Shown here piece after piece: positions 52,988 to 61,220 of a DNA stretch of 64,000 nucleotides. Made by a program: the position numbers and the translations under genes. The notes under the pieces are model-generated. The model was not told the DNA's origin. It searched no databases and saw only the letters and a program-made list of their open reading frames with translations. How positions within the stretch are numbered: position 1 is the stretch's first letter; each line of letters starts with the position of its first letter. Source of the stretch: CALECP01 sp964389925 (GTDB taxonomy: Bacteria > Chloroflexota > Anaerolineae > Promineifilales > Promineifilaceae); assembly GCA_964389925.1 (NCBI GenBank), contig CAYMGE010000021.1, positions 1-64,000 of the forward strand, written 5' to 3'.

Positions 52988-53866
52988 ATGTCACAAAGTG
53001 CAACACTCAATTTTGATGGACAGAATGACATTGGTGTACTCGTTGACGGGGTGACCTGTTATGAGTTGCAGGCGCGGCGCAGCGGGCTGCGCGAGTTGCC
53101 CGCGGTGAACGTGCGCTATCAAATCGATTTATCTGACTGTCAGCAGTTGGTGAAGCTGCCCGAACAGTTGCGCGTCAGTTCACTGATTTTGCAAAACTGT
53201 ACTCAGTTGCAGGCGTTACCAGAAGGGCTAGATGTTTGCTTTTTAGATGTATCGGGATGTCGCAATTTGACGAGTTGGCCGCTGTTTGGAAGGGTGCGAA
53301 TCGGTCGATTTGTCGCACGCGGTTGCGCCCAACTGACCCAACTTCCCCACTGGATCAACGACATCGCGCAACTCAATCTCCGTGGCTGCACGGCACTCGC
53401 GCATCTACCCGATGGGTTGCGTGTGACAGGCTGGCTCGACATTGGGGACACGCAAATTACAAAGCTGCCTGCGGGCTGTCAATCGGCCGAGTTGCGCTGG
53501 AACGGCGTGCGGATCGATCAGCGAATCGCGTTTGCGCCAGAGACGATTTCGGCCGATGAGGTGCTAAAAGAGCGCAACGTCGAGAAGCGGCGCGTCATGA
53601 TGGAGCGCATGGGGGTCGAGCGATTTGTCGCGGAAGTTGATGCTGACGTTCTGCATGAGGATACTGACCCCGGTGGTCAGCGACAGTTGTTACGTGTTGT
53701 CGTTGATGAAGATGAGCCGCTCGTTGTGCTAGGCTGTTCCTGCCCATCGACGGCGCGACGCTACCTGTTGCGCGTGCCGCCAACGATGAAGACGTGTCAT
53801 CAAGCGGCCGCGTGGATTGCAGGGTTTGATGACGCGACGCTGTATGCACCATTGATGGAGACGTAA
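52988..53866 (+). CDS. Leucine-rich-repeat protein with DUF6745 C-terminus
   Basis: The protein has 292 residues. Residues about 25-165 are short LRR-like units of about 20 residues, several with a Cys near the end (LSDCQQLVKLP, LQNCTQLQALP, VSGCRNLTSWP, RGCTALAHLP). The C-terminal 110 residues match DUF6745 as I know it: ISADEVLKERNVEKRRVMMERMG, CSCPSTARRYLLRVPPTM and a final AAAWIAGFD with ending Y-A-P-L-M-E-T. The protein is cytosolic. Neither part shows an enzyme motif. It is the second gene of a two-gene operon with the 98-residue protein. The pair is a recurrent but uncharacterised module. LRRs usually bind partner proteins, so the second protein or an unknown client is a candidate. Confidence 0.78.
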   Translation: MSQSATLNFDGQNDIGVLVDGVTCYELQARRSGLRELPAVNVRYQIDLSDCQQLVKLPEQLRVSSLILQNCTQLQALPEGLDVCFLDVSGCRNLTSWPLFGRVRIGRFVARGCAQLTQLPHWINDIAQLNLRGCTALAHLPDGLRVTGWLDIGDTQITKLPAGCQSAELRWNGVRIDQRIAFAPETISADEVLKERNVEKRRVMMERMGVERFVAEVDADVLHEDTDPGGQRQLLRVVVDEDEPLVVLGCSCPSTARRYLLRVPPTMKTCHQAAAWIAGFDDATLYAPLMET

Positions 53867-54272
53867 CACAGCGTGGCTTAAGTTCAAGTAGGATTTTTTG
53901 TCATCCTTTCATTCGAGTGCATTTCATTTGAGTAAAAGATGAAGGGATATGACATGTAGGGGCTAGGTAAACGGCGCGTGGTTTCGAGAAAAGCACGATC
54001 CAAGGCCGTTTATCTCGCCCTTTTTGTGGTGCATCGCTCAAACGGGGCGAGACAAACGGCATGAACATCATGATAATGATAGGCTGTACACCGTTTGCCT
54101 AGCCCCTACCCACACGTTTTACTGATTTGAAATGCACTCTTTTCATTCTGGTAACTGTAGTTGGATAAGCAAAGGAGTGAAGCGCACAGCACAGAATTTG
54201 GTACAACTTTCGACAGATAGGATGATTTGATACTACACTTGCTTTCACGACACAGTTACTTGTAAGAACAAT
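53867..54272. repeat. Nested inverted-repeat element in the 406-bp gap
   Basis: Three nested inverted repeats share one centre near 54030. The outer arms are 53915-53926 (GAGTGCATTTCA) with 54128-54139. The middle arms are 53956-53974 with 54091-54109 (18 of 19 pairs). The inner arms are 54005-54020 with 54045-54060 (15 of 16 pairs). The middle and inner arms share a GGGCnAGnnAAACGG core, four copies in alternating orientation. The region could fold into one long cruciform or RNA hairpin. It resembles a MITE or REP-type element, with no ORF. The rest of the gap (54140-54272) shows nothing else. Confidence 0.75.
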
Positions 54273-55142
54273 ATGTACATAATCATCAATCCAGTGGGTG
54301 GCAACAGCGACCCCGAAAAAATTCAAGAAGAGTTAGAAAAACAGATCGGCGACGTGACAGTGCATGTTACATCGGCCGATGACGACGTGACCGATTTAAC
54401 CCGTCGTGCGTTGAAAGACGGCTTCCGCACCATCGTCGCCGCTGGTGGGGACGGCACGGTGCATGAGGTTCTCGCCGGCATGTACGATCACGGCGACGCG
54501 GTGCTAGGCATCATCCCCGCCGGAACGGCCAACGTCATCGGCCGCGCCCTTGACATCCCCATTGACCCCATTGAGGCAGTCGAAATTCTAGCCGCTAACC
54601 AACAGCAGAAAATCGACGTACTGCTGTGCAATAACAAACCATATCTCTCACACATCTCACTAGGACTATACACCGACGCGATCACCGATGCGCCTAATCA
54701 ACTGAAGGAGCGTTTCGGCCGATTTGCCTATGTTGCTAAAGGGGTTCAGAAACTAAGGGATGGCGTTGAGTATAACTTTGCGCTGACGATTGACGGCGAG
54801 GGTCAAAAGGCAAGCGGGTCGCAACTGCTGATTGTTAGCATGGGCAAATCAGGAACAGGGTTGCTCGACTGGGGACTAGACACTAAGCCAACCGATGGGC
54901 AGATGCACGTTATTATCGTGCAGGCGACTACGCCCGCTGAGGTGCTTGTCGCCGCCTTTGACGCACTGCGGGGCAAACAGGAGCCATCGACCAAACTCGA
55001 TACTCGCGTCGCCTATAAGTCCGTCACCGTTTACAAAACGAATGATTTACCTATCTCTGGAGACGGCGAGGAGATCAAAGCAAACAATGTTTACGTCCAA
55101 CTGCTGCCAAAGGCGTTGCGCGTGATTGTGCCAGCCAAATGA
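54273..55142 (+). CDS. Diacylglycerol/lipid kinase (DagK/YegS family)
   Basis: The protein has 289 residues. The ATP-binding GGDGT motif is in IVAAGGDGTVHEVLAGM, followed by LGIIPAGTANVIGRAL, the other signature of the DAGK catalytic domain. The C-terminal beta-sandwich holds ISGDGEEIKAN, with the conserved DGE. Such soluble or peripheral enzymes phosphorylate diacylglycerol or related lipids (sphingosine-type in some). Its stop overlaps the patatin gene start by 4 bp (ATGA), so lipid phosphorylation and hydrolysis are linked in one operon. The start at ATG 54273 has only a weak ribosome site. Confidence 0.92.
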   Translation: MYIIINPVGGNSDPEKIQEELEKQIGDVTVHVTSADDDVTDLTRRALKDGFRTIVAAGGDGTVHEVLAGMYDHGDAVLGIIPAGTANVIGRALDIPIDPIEAVEILAANQQQKIDVLLCNNKPYLSHISLGLYTDAITDAPNQLKERFGRFAYVAKGVQKLRDGVEYNFALTIDGEGQKASGSQLLIVSMGKSGTGLLDWGLDTKPTDGQMHVIIVQATTPAEVLVAAFDALRGKQEPSTKLDTRVAYKSVTVYKTNDLPISGDGEEIKANNVYVQLLPKALRVIVPAK

Positions 55143-55954
55143 CAAAAAAAGTAGGGCTTGCACTCGGCGGTGGTGGCGTGCGCGGTTTGGCGCACATTGG
55201 CGTGCTTAAAGTTTTAGAGCGGGAAAACATCCCGATTGACCTCATCGCTGGCACGAGCGCGGGAGGGTTGATTGGCGGTGCGTATGCTCACGGCATGTCA
55301 GTTGAAGAAATCGAGGGGGAGATCGAGGAGATGCGTTCGCCACTCAAACTGGCAAAATTGATGGACAGCGGCGTGTTTCAAACCAAAAACGGGCTTCTGT
55401 CAGGCGAACAAATCGTCAGCTACTTTACCGAGCTGTTGGGTGAAGGCCTGACATTTGACGACATGAAAATCCCGTTTGCCGCTGTTGCTATCTCACTTGA
55501 AGATGGCAAAGAAGTTGTTCTATCATCGGGCGAACTGATCTCAGCGATGCGTGCCTCAATGTCTGTTCCCGGCTTTTTCGAGCCATGCGAGCGTGATGAT
55601 TTACGGTTGATCGACGGCGGCATTTTGAACAATGTGCCGGCCGATGTCGTCCGTGAAATGGGGGCAGATGTCGTGATTGCGGTTGACGTGACATTCCCAA
55701 TTGACATGGAAAGCAGTTCGCTGCTCGACATCGGAATGGGTGAAGAGCTTTGGCAGACGATTGTCATCATGCTGAACAACATAACAGAACGTCGGCTAAA
55801 AGAGAGTGCGCCGGAGGTGTTAATTCGGCCGACTCTCCCCCCCGATGTGTCGATGTTTGCAGGGTTTGGCAAGGCAGACGAGATCATCGCGGCGGGTGTA
55901 GGGGCAGCAGAGGCAGCACTTGCTGACATTCAAAGCGCGTTGTCTACCTCATAA
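55139..55954 (+). CDS. Patatin-like phospholipase/lysophospholipase
   Basis: The protein has 271 residues. The oxyanion loop GGGGVRGLAHIGV, the nucleophile serine in GTSAGG and the catalytic Asp in LIDGGILNNVP are all present at family spacing, so the Ser-Asp dyad is complete. The bacterial RssA-like group is a close match in size. It should cleave acyl chains from (lyso)phospholipids at the membrane surface. It overlaps the lipid kinase gene by 4 bp. Its 3' end overlaps the convergent STM4011-like gene by 11 bp. Confidence 0.93.
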   Translation: MTKKVGLALGGGGVRGLAHIGVLKVLERENIPIDLIAGTSAGGLIGGAYAHGMSVEEIEGEIEEMRSPLKLAKLMDSGVFQTKNGLLSGEQIVSYFTELLGEGLTFDDMKIPFAAVAISLEDGKEVVLSSGELISAMRASMSVPGFFEPCERDDLRLIDGGILNNVPADVVREMGADVVIAVDVTFPIDMESSSLLDIGMGEELWQTIVIMLNNITERRLKESAPEVLIRPTLPPDVSMFAGFGKADEIIAAGVGAAEAALADIQSALSTS

Positions 55955-56870
55955 GCTTTTGCTGACTCACATACGGCGACCTGATCGGTATTTCGACACG
56001 CAGTTCATCGTTTGGAAGGACGGGAATACGTTCGAGAATTTGGTCTCCGTAAATGGCACGTTGATTGAGATGTGGAAGATGAACGTAGCCGATGTGACAG
56101 CCACAGGTCGTGTTGGTGCAGGTGCGCGGTTGCAGCGCGGCACGCCAGTCGTCGTGATAGATATTGGCGAGTGGTTCACGGATGAAATGGCAGCGACGCA
56201 TGTTGCCGTCGCCATCAATTGAGACAACGCTTTCGCCGGCGTTGCACCAATAGTCTGCGCTGGGGTGGCGCAACGTGTTGAGCGGAAAGAGGGGGTCGAT
56301 TGTGGTGTAATGCTTGAGGAGGTCGGCCGAATAGTATCCCTCTACCCGTTTATACGCATTGATCCACACATATAAATCCGGCGGCAACGCATCGCGTAGC
56401 TTTTGAATTTCGTCCTCATGTTCACGTAGCCCAACCACGCCGACGCTAACCGCCACCCCATGCGCCCGCGCTGTCATAACTTGCTCGACAAACGCCTCCC
56501 GCGTCGTCTCCGTCGGATGGAAGGTCGCCCATAGTGCAGCCTTTTTCACATTACATGCTGATAACCAGTCAAAGCGACAGGCTAAGTTAGTCTGAATGGC
56601 GACCTTTTCGACGTGTGACAGCTGTGTTAAGTTGCTAAATGCCTGCTGATAGCGGCGATGATGGAGAGCCTCTCCCCACGGTGTGAACAAAATGCCGATG
56701 GTGCGATCTGTTGTTTTATGTGTGACCCAATCGACAAAGCGATTGAGCGCAACTGCATCTGCACGATGCTCGGCCGCCGTCTCATTATGTTTGGCAAATG
56801 GGCAATAGGTGCAGCCATAATTACAGCTTGAGAGAGGGCCACGATAGAGGATGCGTAACGTCTTGTGCAT
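55944..56870 (-). CDS. STM4011-family radical SAM protein
   Basis: The protein has 308 residues. The radical SAM cluster ligands are C16, C20 and C23 (SSCNYGCTYC). The fold then follows the usual path (IGILFTPWGEALHH, VAIQTNLAC). The C-terminal third has further Cys residues (YWCNAGE, MRRCHF, CTNTTCGCHI), likely ligands for an auxiliary iron-sulfur cluster, as in SPASM/twitch proteins. The match to the STM4011 family is from its order beside four other STM40xx-type genes and from sequence feel. It is the last gene of a five-gene operon, 3 bp after the STM4012-like gene. The reaction is unknown. Confidence 0.85.
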   Translation of the reverse strand: MHKTLRILYRGPLSSCNYGCTYCPFAKHNETAAEHRADAVALNRFVDWVTHKTTDRTIGILFTPWGEALHHRRYQQAFSNLTQLSHVEKVAIQTNLACRFDWLSACNVKKAALWATFHPTETTREAFVEQVMTARAHGVAVSVGVVGLREHEDEIQKLRDALPPDLYVWINAYKRVEGYYSADLLKHYTTIDPLFPLNTLRHPSADYWCNAGESVVSIDGDGNMRRCHFIREPLANIYHDDWRAALQPRTCTNTTCGCHIGYVHLPHLNQRAIYGDQILERIPVLPNDELRVEIPIRSPYVSQQKLMR

Positions 56871-56873
56871 AAT

Positions 56874-58142
56874 TTATGAGAGCGCGAATTCGGCCGAAAG
56901 TCCCCTGACTCGTTCCGAATAAAACAATGGCCCCACACCATCCGACCACGCGACCCCTTTTTCAGTCAATTCCCATCGCTGATCTTTTTGCTCAATATAA
57001 TCATCCAACGTTTGCAGTTGTGGAAACTGTTGCGCCACCTCGACACCAAAATGGCTGGCAAACTTTTGCCCGTCGAGACCTTCCGCGCTAAGTAGGGACT
57101 TGAGCAGATAACGACGTTGTTGCTCCTCTTCATTGAGAAAAAATCCATAATCGACGTGGCAGAAGTCACGCTTGACCCAATCGTGTAGGATGTCGCGGAC
57201 AGATGAGCGGCCGACGGCATATTCGCTCGAATAATGTAGCGTGCGCGTGTAGGAGCGTGCGCCACAGCCTAATCCGATCATGCCATCCTCTTGACAGGTG
57301 TAACGAGCGTTTGTTTGAGGCACGTGGTCGATGCGCTCAAAGTGGCGCATCGTGTGTTGCCGATAGCCATTCGCCAGTAAAAAGTCACGTCCTGCGTAAT
57401 AGAGCATCAGTCGCTGGTCGTCCCATTCGCGCTGCATTTTGTCCATGCCGGTCAACGGTCGCACGTAGAGCGGATAGAGATAAAGCTGTTCAGGCGCAAA
57501 GGTGAGGGCATGACGCAGCGAGTCAAGCCAGCTTGTTTTTGTTTGATGCGGATTGCCGTAGATAAGGTCGATGTTGCGGGTTGGGAAATGCCGCATGTTA
57601 TGCAAAGCGCGTTCAACGGTGGGGTTGCGCTGGGGTCGGCCGATGCCATTCAACTCCATCTGCACAAAACTCTGCACGCCGATACTGACGCGATCTACAC
57701 CGTGTTCGCGCAACAGAGCCAATCGGTCTGGCGTTGCCGTCTGTGGCGACGTTTCAACCGAAACGGGAATGCTTGCTAGATCAACCCCAAAAACATCCTC
57801 CGCAATTGCCAACACACGCGCCAACTCATCCCCCGCCAAATAGGTTGGCGTTCCGCCTCCGATGGCAACCTGCGCGATAGCTGCGTCGGGCAGCGCGGCG
57901 CGGACGATCTCAGCCTGTCGCCAAAGCGCATCGAGGTACATTTGCGTAAACGATTGTGCGGGGTTTGCGGTTGTGAATAGGTTGCAAAAGCCACAACGCA
58001 TGTCGCAAAATGGAATATGGATGTAGAGGAAGAGGTGGTCGCGCGGCTCGTTTGCCCAAACGGCTTCGAGCGGGGTGGGCGTGATCGGTCGATACGCCAT
58101 CTTGTGGGGATAGGCATAAGTGTAAGCAGTGTAGGGATTCAT
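56874..58142 (-). CDS. STM4012-family radical SAM protein (HemN/HemW-like)
   Basis: The protein has 422 residues. The cluster ligands C46, C50 and C53 lie in IHIPFCDMRCGFC, followed by GGGTPTYL, VSIGVQSF and DLIYGNPHQTK, all in the order of the HemN/HemW coproporphyrinogen-oxidase-like family. The C-terminal domain (LLKSLLSAEGLDGQKFASHFG, ELTEKGVAWSDG) also fits that group. Adjacent genes place it in the STM4012 branch rather than in heme synthesis. It overlaps the next-upstream hydrolase gene by 4 bp (ATGA) and ends 3 bp before the STM4011-like gene. The substrate is unknown. Confidence 0.87.
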   Translation of the reverse strand: MNPYTAYTYAYPHKMAYRPITPTPLEAVWANEPRDHLFLYIHIPFCDMRCGFCNLFTTANPAQSFTQMYLDALWRQAEIVRAALPDAAIAQVAIGGGTPTYLAGDELARVLAIAEDVFGVDLASIPVSVETSPQTATPDRLALLREHGVDRVSIGVQSFVQMELNGIGRPQRNPTVERALHNMRHFPTRNIDLIYGNPHQTKTSWLDSLRHALTFAPEQLYLYPLYVRPLTGMDKMQREWDDQRLMLYYAGRDFLLANGYRQHTMRHFERIDHVPQTNARYTCQEDGMIGLGCGARSYTRTLHYSSEYAVGRSSVRDILHDWVKRDFCHVDYGFFLNEEEQQRRYLLKSLLSAEGLDGQKFASHFGVEVAQQFPQLQTLDDYIEQKDQRWELTEKGVAWSDGVGPLFYSERVRGLSAEFALS

Positions 58143-58921
58143 GGCTTCAAAACAAACTCAGCATAAGGCACAGTATAGACAACCTCATGCCCAATTCGAT
58201 GACCGACATACCCATCTTCGCCATATGCCGTGCCGTGATCGGCGCAGAGAATTACAAAGGTCTCCCCTCGTCGTTTTAACACGGTGAAGAGTGGCGGCAG
58301 TTGGGAATCGACATAGGCAAGCGCGGCTTGCTGAGTGCTGGGGCTATCTTCCGTTGCGCCATCGACAAAAATACAGTTGGGTTGATGCAGGGCAGAGATG
58401 TTGATAAAGAGGAAGAAGCGTTTGTCGAGCGACAAGGCGTTTAGTGAAAAAATAGCTTGTGTGATCTGGTGACGAGTGGACTCGGCCGAGGCCACGCCCA
58501 TCTCGGCCGACCAGTGACTTTCGGCAAACAGGTTGGGGAGGGTGCGACCAAGCGGTGTTTGCTGGTTGAAAAAACCGACACCGCCGATACAGAGTGTGTG
58601 ATAGTCGGCCGATGCAAACCCGCTCACAATATCCGGTGTATCAAAAACAATTGTCTCATCAGTCGTTGTCTCACTGCCCAAAAATCGGGCAGCAAAGCGG
58701 CGTGGATGGCGACCGGGCGCAAGCGGTGTTGGCAAAAAACCCGCAAAAAAGGCATGGTGCGCGGCATAGGTAAAACTGCCCGGCGTATGGCGTGCCTCCC
58801 AGCCATTGGGCATATAGCGTTGCAAACAAGGTGTTTCGCCCGCTGCCAGTGCGCGACGTGCCACATCTAGGCGCAGCGTGTCAAGCGTAATAAAGAGAAA
58901 GTTCTGCTGATGCAAGATCAT
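58139..58921 (-). CDS. STM4013/SEN3800-family hydrolase (alkaline phosphatase superfamily)
   Basis: The protein has 260 residues. I use ATG 58921; TTG 58933 is four codons earlier. The first strand FLFITLDTLRLDVA holds the metal-binding Asp and the Thr nucleophile position of the alkaline-phosphatase/sulfatase superfamily. The last metal site is FVILCADHGTAYGEDGYVGHRIGHE, with Asp-His and later His. No signal peptide was seen, so it acts in the cytosol. It may hydrolyse a phosphate or sulfate ester made or used by its operon partners. It overlaps the STM4012-like gene by 4 bp and lies downstream of a hairpin element. Confidence 0.83.
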   Translation of the reverse strand: MILHQQNFLFITLDTLRLDVARRALAAGETPCLQRYMPNGWEARHTPGSFTYAAHHAFFAGFLPTPLAPGRHPRRFAARFLGSETTTDETIVFDTPDIVSGFASADYHTLCIGGVGFFNQQTPLGRTLPNLFAESHWSAEMGVASAESTRHQITQAIFSLNALSLDKRFFLFINISALHQPNCIFVDGATEDSPSTQQAALAYVDSQLPPLFTVLKRRGETFVILCADHGTAYGEDGYVGHRIGHEVVYTVPYAEFVLKP

Positions 58922-58953
58922 TACAAATGTCAAGAAAGCGGCTTTTTCGCAAG

Positions 58954-59047
58954 ACCCTCACCCCAAGGCTAGCGGGGGATAAGACACTTCTTGCTCTATC
59001 TCCCTAACGCAATATCCTTTGCGCGGGAGATGGGTTGGGGTGAGGGT
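58954..59047. repeat. Inverted-repeat element at the 3' end of the STM4014-like gene
   Basis: ACCCTCACCCCAA (58954-58966) and TTGGGGTGAGGGT (59035-59047) pair perfectly over 13 bp. The bases between, including CTATCTCCC and GGGAGATGGG, can extend the hairpin. The sequence is of the widespread ccctcaccccaac type repeats. It supplies the last 14 or so codons of the upstream gene. Confidence 0.7.
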
Positions 59048-60185
59048 TTTTGTATTTTTCAATGCCAGAACAAAACCGCCCGTAAAATTGACGCGCTTCC
59101 GTCTCATAGGTGTCTCTCCCATCGACGCGCACCGTTGGCAGCAAGTCGCCAAAAGCGTTGAGTTCTAGCACGTAATGACGACGTAGAGTGCTTGCGAAGA
59201 GTAGATCAACGCCCGCGTAGAACGCATCGGGAAGGCAGGCAACGGCACGCTCACACGTTGTCTGTGCGGCACGCCAGCGTTCTTCGCCTATGTACGCGAT
59301 CAATGTTTCAATAGGCAAGCGGTCATTGAGCAGGTGGAGATTAGTAAATGGCGTGCGGCTGAGACGCACGATGCTATGCTGGGCTTTGCCGTTGATGACG
59401 ACGATACGCACATCGAATGACTGTTGTCCCTGCAAGCTCGCTTTGGGTATCCAACGTTCGACGTGAACGCGCTGGCGACAGATGGTGTCGATTAAGCGGG
59501 GGATTTCGGCCGACCCACGCAAAACCCGTATCCGCCGACTATTAAATAGCTTTCCATCTACTGCCTGCTCAACCGTTGTCGTCGCTTTTTCCTGTCGCCC
59601 GTTTGTCTCATAAGCAATCATGCCCGACGCGCTGGAGCCATGCGTTGGCTTGATGAAAACACGCCGTATCCGAGCTGCTTGCATTTCAGCACGAAGCTGA
59701 TCGTAGCTTGCAATAGGTGGGAGAAAAGGAGGGGTGGGAATGTTTTTGGCGTGCAAAATCTGTTGTGTTGCTCGTTTATCGAACATCATGCGAATCCCCT
59801 CTGTACCGTTCATGATATGATGAGGTGGAGCTATCACACGTTGCATGTCAATGAGATCAAGCGCGGCACACAAGCCCAGATACCACTGACGGGTCGAGAA
59901 AAGCTGCCCTTTTGCGAGCGGTTCATCAAGCGTTTTTATATACTCTGATTCGACAAGTGGTGCGCCACGCTTGAGAAGCAGGCGGTTTGTTTCGTCAGAT
60001 TTGCCGGGCGACTCAATACGCAGAACATCTCCCGGCTGCAAACAAGCCTCTAGTCGGACGCGCCCTATGAGTAAATCGGTATATGTGACGAGCTTGGCAG
60101 GCGGAAGCGCAAGGCGGGAGAGAGCCGCCTGCCAGAGTTGGATGCGACGGTCATCGGCCGAGCCGATAACAACAAATCTACTCAC
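59004..60185 (-). CDS. STM4014-family protein (ATP-grasp-like)
   Basis: The protein has about 393 residues. The start at GTG 60185 begins SRFVVIGSADDRR; the open frame reaches 60218, but this GTG overlaps the preceding stop by 8 bp. The middle has an ATP-grasp look: FIKPTHGSSASGMIAYE (nucleotide-binding loop), QQSFDVRIVVINGKAQHSIVRLSR, and YVLELNAFGDLLP with metal-ligand Glu and Asn. ATP-grasp enzymes join a carboxylate to an amine or thiol. The C-terminus GIEKYKNPHPNPSPA comes from a repeat element and is probably not original. It is the second gene of the operon. Confidence 0.83.
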   Translation of the reverse strand: MSRFVVIGSADDRRIQLWQAALSRLALPPAKLVTYTDLLIGRVRLEACLQPGDVLRIESPGKSDETNRLLLKRGAPLVESEYIKTLDEPLAKGQLFSTRQWYLGLCAALDLIDMQRVIAPPHHIMNGTEGIRMMFDKRATQQILHAKNIPTPPFLPPIASYDQLRAEMQAARIRRVFIKPTHGSSASGMIAYETNGRQEKATTTVEQAVDGKLFNSRRIRVLRGSAEIPRLIDTICRQRVHVERWIPKASLQGQQSFDVRIVVINGKAQHSIVRLSRTPFTNLHLLNDRLPIETLIAYIGEERWRAAQTTCERAVACLPDAFYAGVDLLFASTLRRHYVLELNAFGDLLPTVRVDGRDTYETEARQFYGRFCSGIEKYKNPHPNPSPAQRILR

Positions 60186-61089
60186 CGACCGCCACGAATC
60201 GCCACTCGTCCTCATCATCGCCCTGTGCTTCGCTCACGTCAACAGAAATGGGCAATTCGCGCAATCCATCCATCAATTTATCAGACAGATAGTGGCGGTG
60301 CAGGTCGAGCTTTTTAAGTCCGCGCACTCGTTCGGAGTTTTGTAAAGCGCGACCGCCCACATCGGTCAACACGCCCAAGGAAAGATCAAGTGTTTCGATT
60401 TGATCGAGTAGGGGCGAATTGACAATCGTTGTGGCGATTTCATCAGCAATTTGGGCATTGCGAAGACCAAGATAGCGCAAATTAGGAAACAGATTTTCTG
60501 TCAACAGCGGGGCAAAGTGTTCTACCTCAACGGTGCGCCCATATTCCTCTGTGCCAATCCATAGTTCGAGATGCTGCAAATTGGGCAAGTCTGATTGCAA
60601 AATATCCTGCACGACTTCACGATTGAGGCCGCCTGTTTCAATCACGAGGCGTGTTAGGTTGGTGTGTTCGATTCGGCCGAGACGTAATCCATTGCCCCCA
60701 CGCACCCCAAAATGGGTCAACGCTGGATACGCTGCGAAGAGCGCACCTAAGTTTGATTGACTGATCCATGAAATCTCATTTTCTTCGTAAGTAATATCAC
60801 CGATGAAAAGCGCGTGTAGATTTGGCAACTTATCCGCGGCGTTCACCAAATTATCGACCGCTATACCTGAGGTTTTGTCATAGTATTCGCCCATCCATGC
60901 ACCGGCCACAAACCCGTGCATCTGTTCCGCAAGCGGATCATTCGTAAGCTGTTTGAACTTCTCTTCCCAATCTGAATCATCCCAGCTAATGCTGATGCGA
61001 TAGATATAGTTTGGTTTTTCAATGCCTTTGTCTGGGTCAAAATCGCGTACAGGATGACCTGCATAATAGGTAAGGTGTCTTGAAATCAT
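60178..61089 (-). CDS. STM4015-family leucine-rich-repeat protein
   Basis: The protein has 303 residues. The N-terminal part (HPVRDFDPDKGI, YIYRISISWDD, LTNDPLAEQMHGFVAGAW) is specific to the family as I know it. From about residue 85 LRR-like units of 22-28 residues follow (LPNLHALFIGDI, ALTHFGVRGGNGLRLG, LPNLQHLELWIG, FPNLRYLGLRNAQI, IETLDLSLGVLTDVG, LKKLDLHRHYL). The C-terminus WRFVAVGE is conserved in the family. No enzyme motif was seen. It is the first gene of the operon, and its stop overlaps the STM4014-like start. It may be the substrate or scaffold of the radical SAM and ATP-grasp partners; that is inference. Confidence 0.85.
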   Translation of the reverse strand: MISRHLTYYAGHPVRDFDPDKGIEKPNYIYRISISWDDSDWEEKFKQLTNDPLAEQMHGFVAGAWMGEYYDKTSGIAVDNLVNAADKLPNLHALFIGDITYEENEISWISQSNLGALFAAYPALTHFGVRGGNGLRLGRIEHTNLTRLVIETGGLNREVVQDILQSDLPNLQHLELWIGTEEYGRTVEVEHFAPLLTENLFPNLRYLGLRNAQIADEIATTIVNSPLLDQIETLDLSLGVLTDVGGRALQNSERVRGLKKLDLHRHYLSDKLMDGLRELPISVDVSEAQGDDEDEWRFVAVGE

Positions 61090-61220
61090 AGCTATTTCGC
61101 CTAATTAATGTTTTCAGGCAGGATAGCATAAAAGTAGCTCTATGGGGCATATAGCCGAAGACTCTTTTTCCAGTTACCAAGATATCATAGCATTATTACA
61201 GGACATGCCAAAATCGCATC

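Noticed and set aside
56874..58142. Naming the HemN-like gene as heme biosynthesis hemN or hemW
   Set aside because: Operon partners place it in the STM4012 branch; no other heme gene is nearby.
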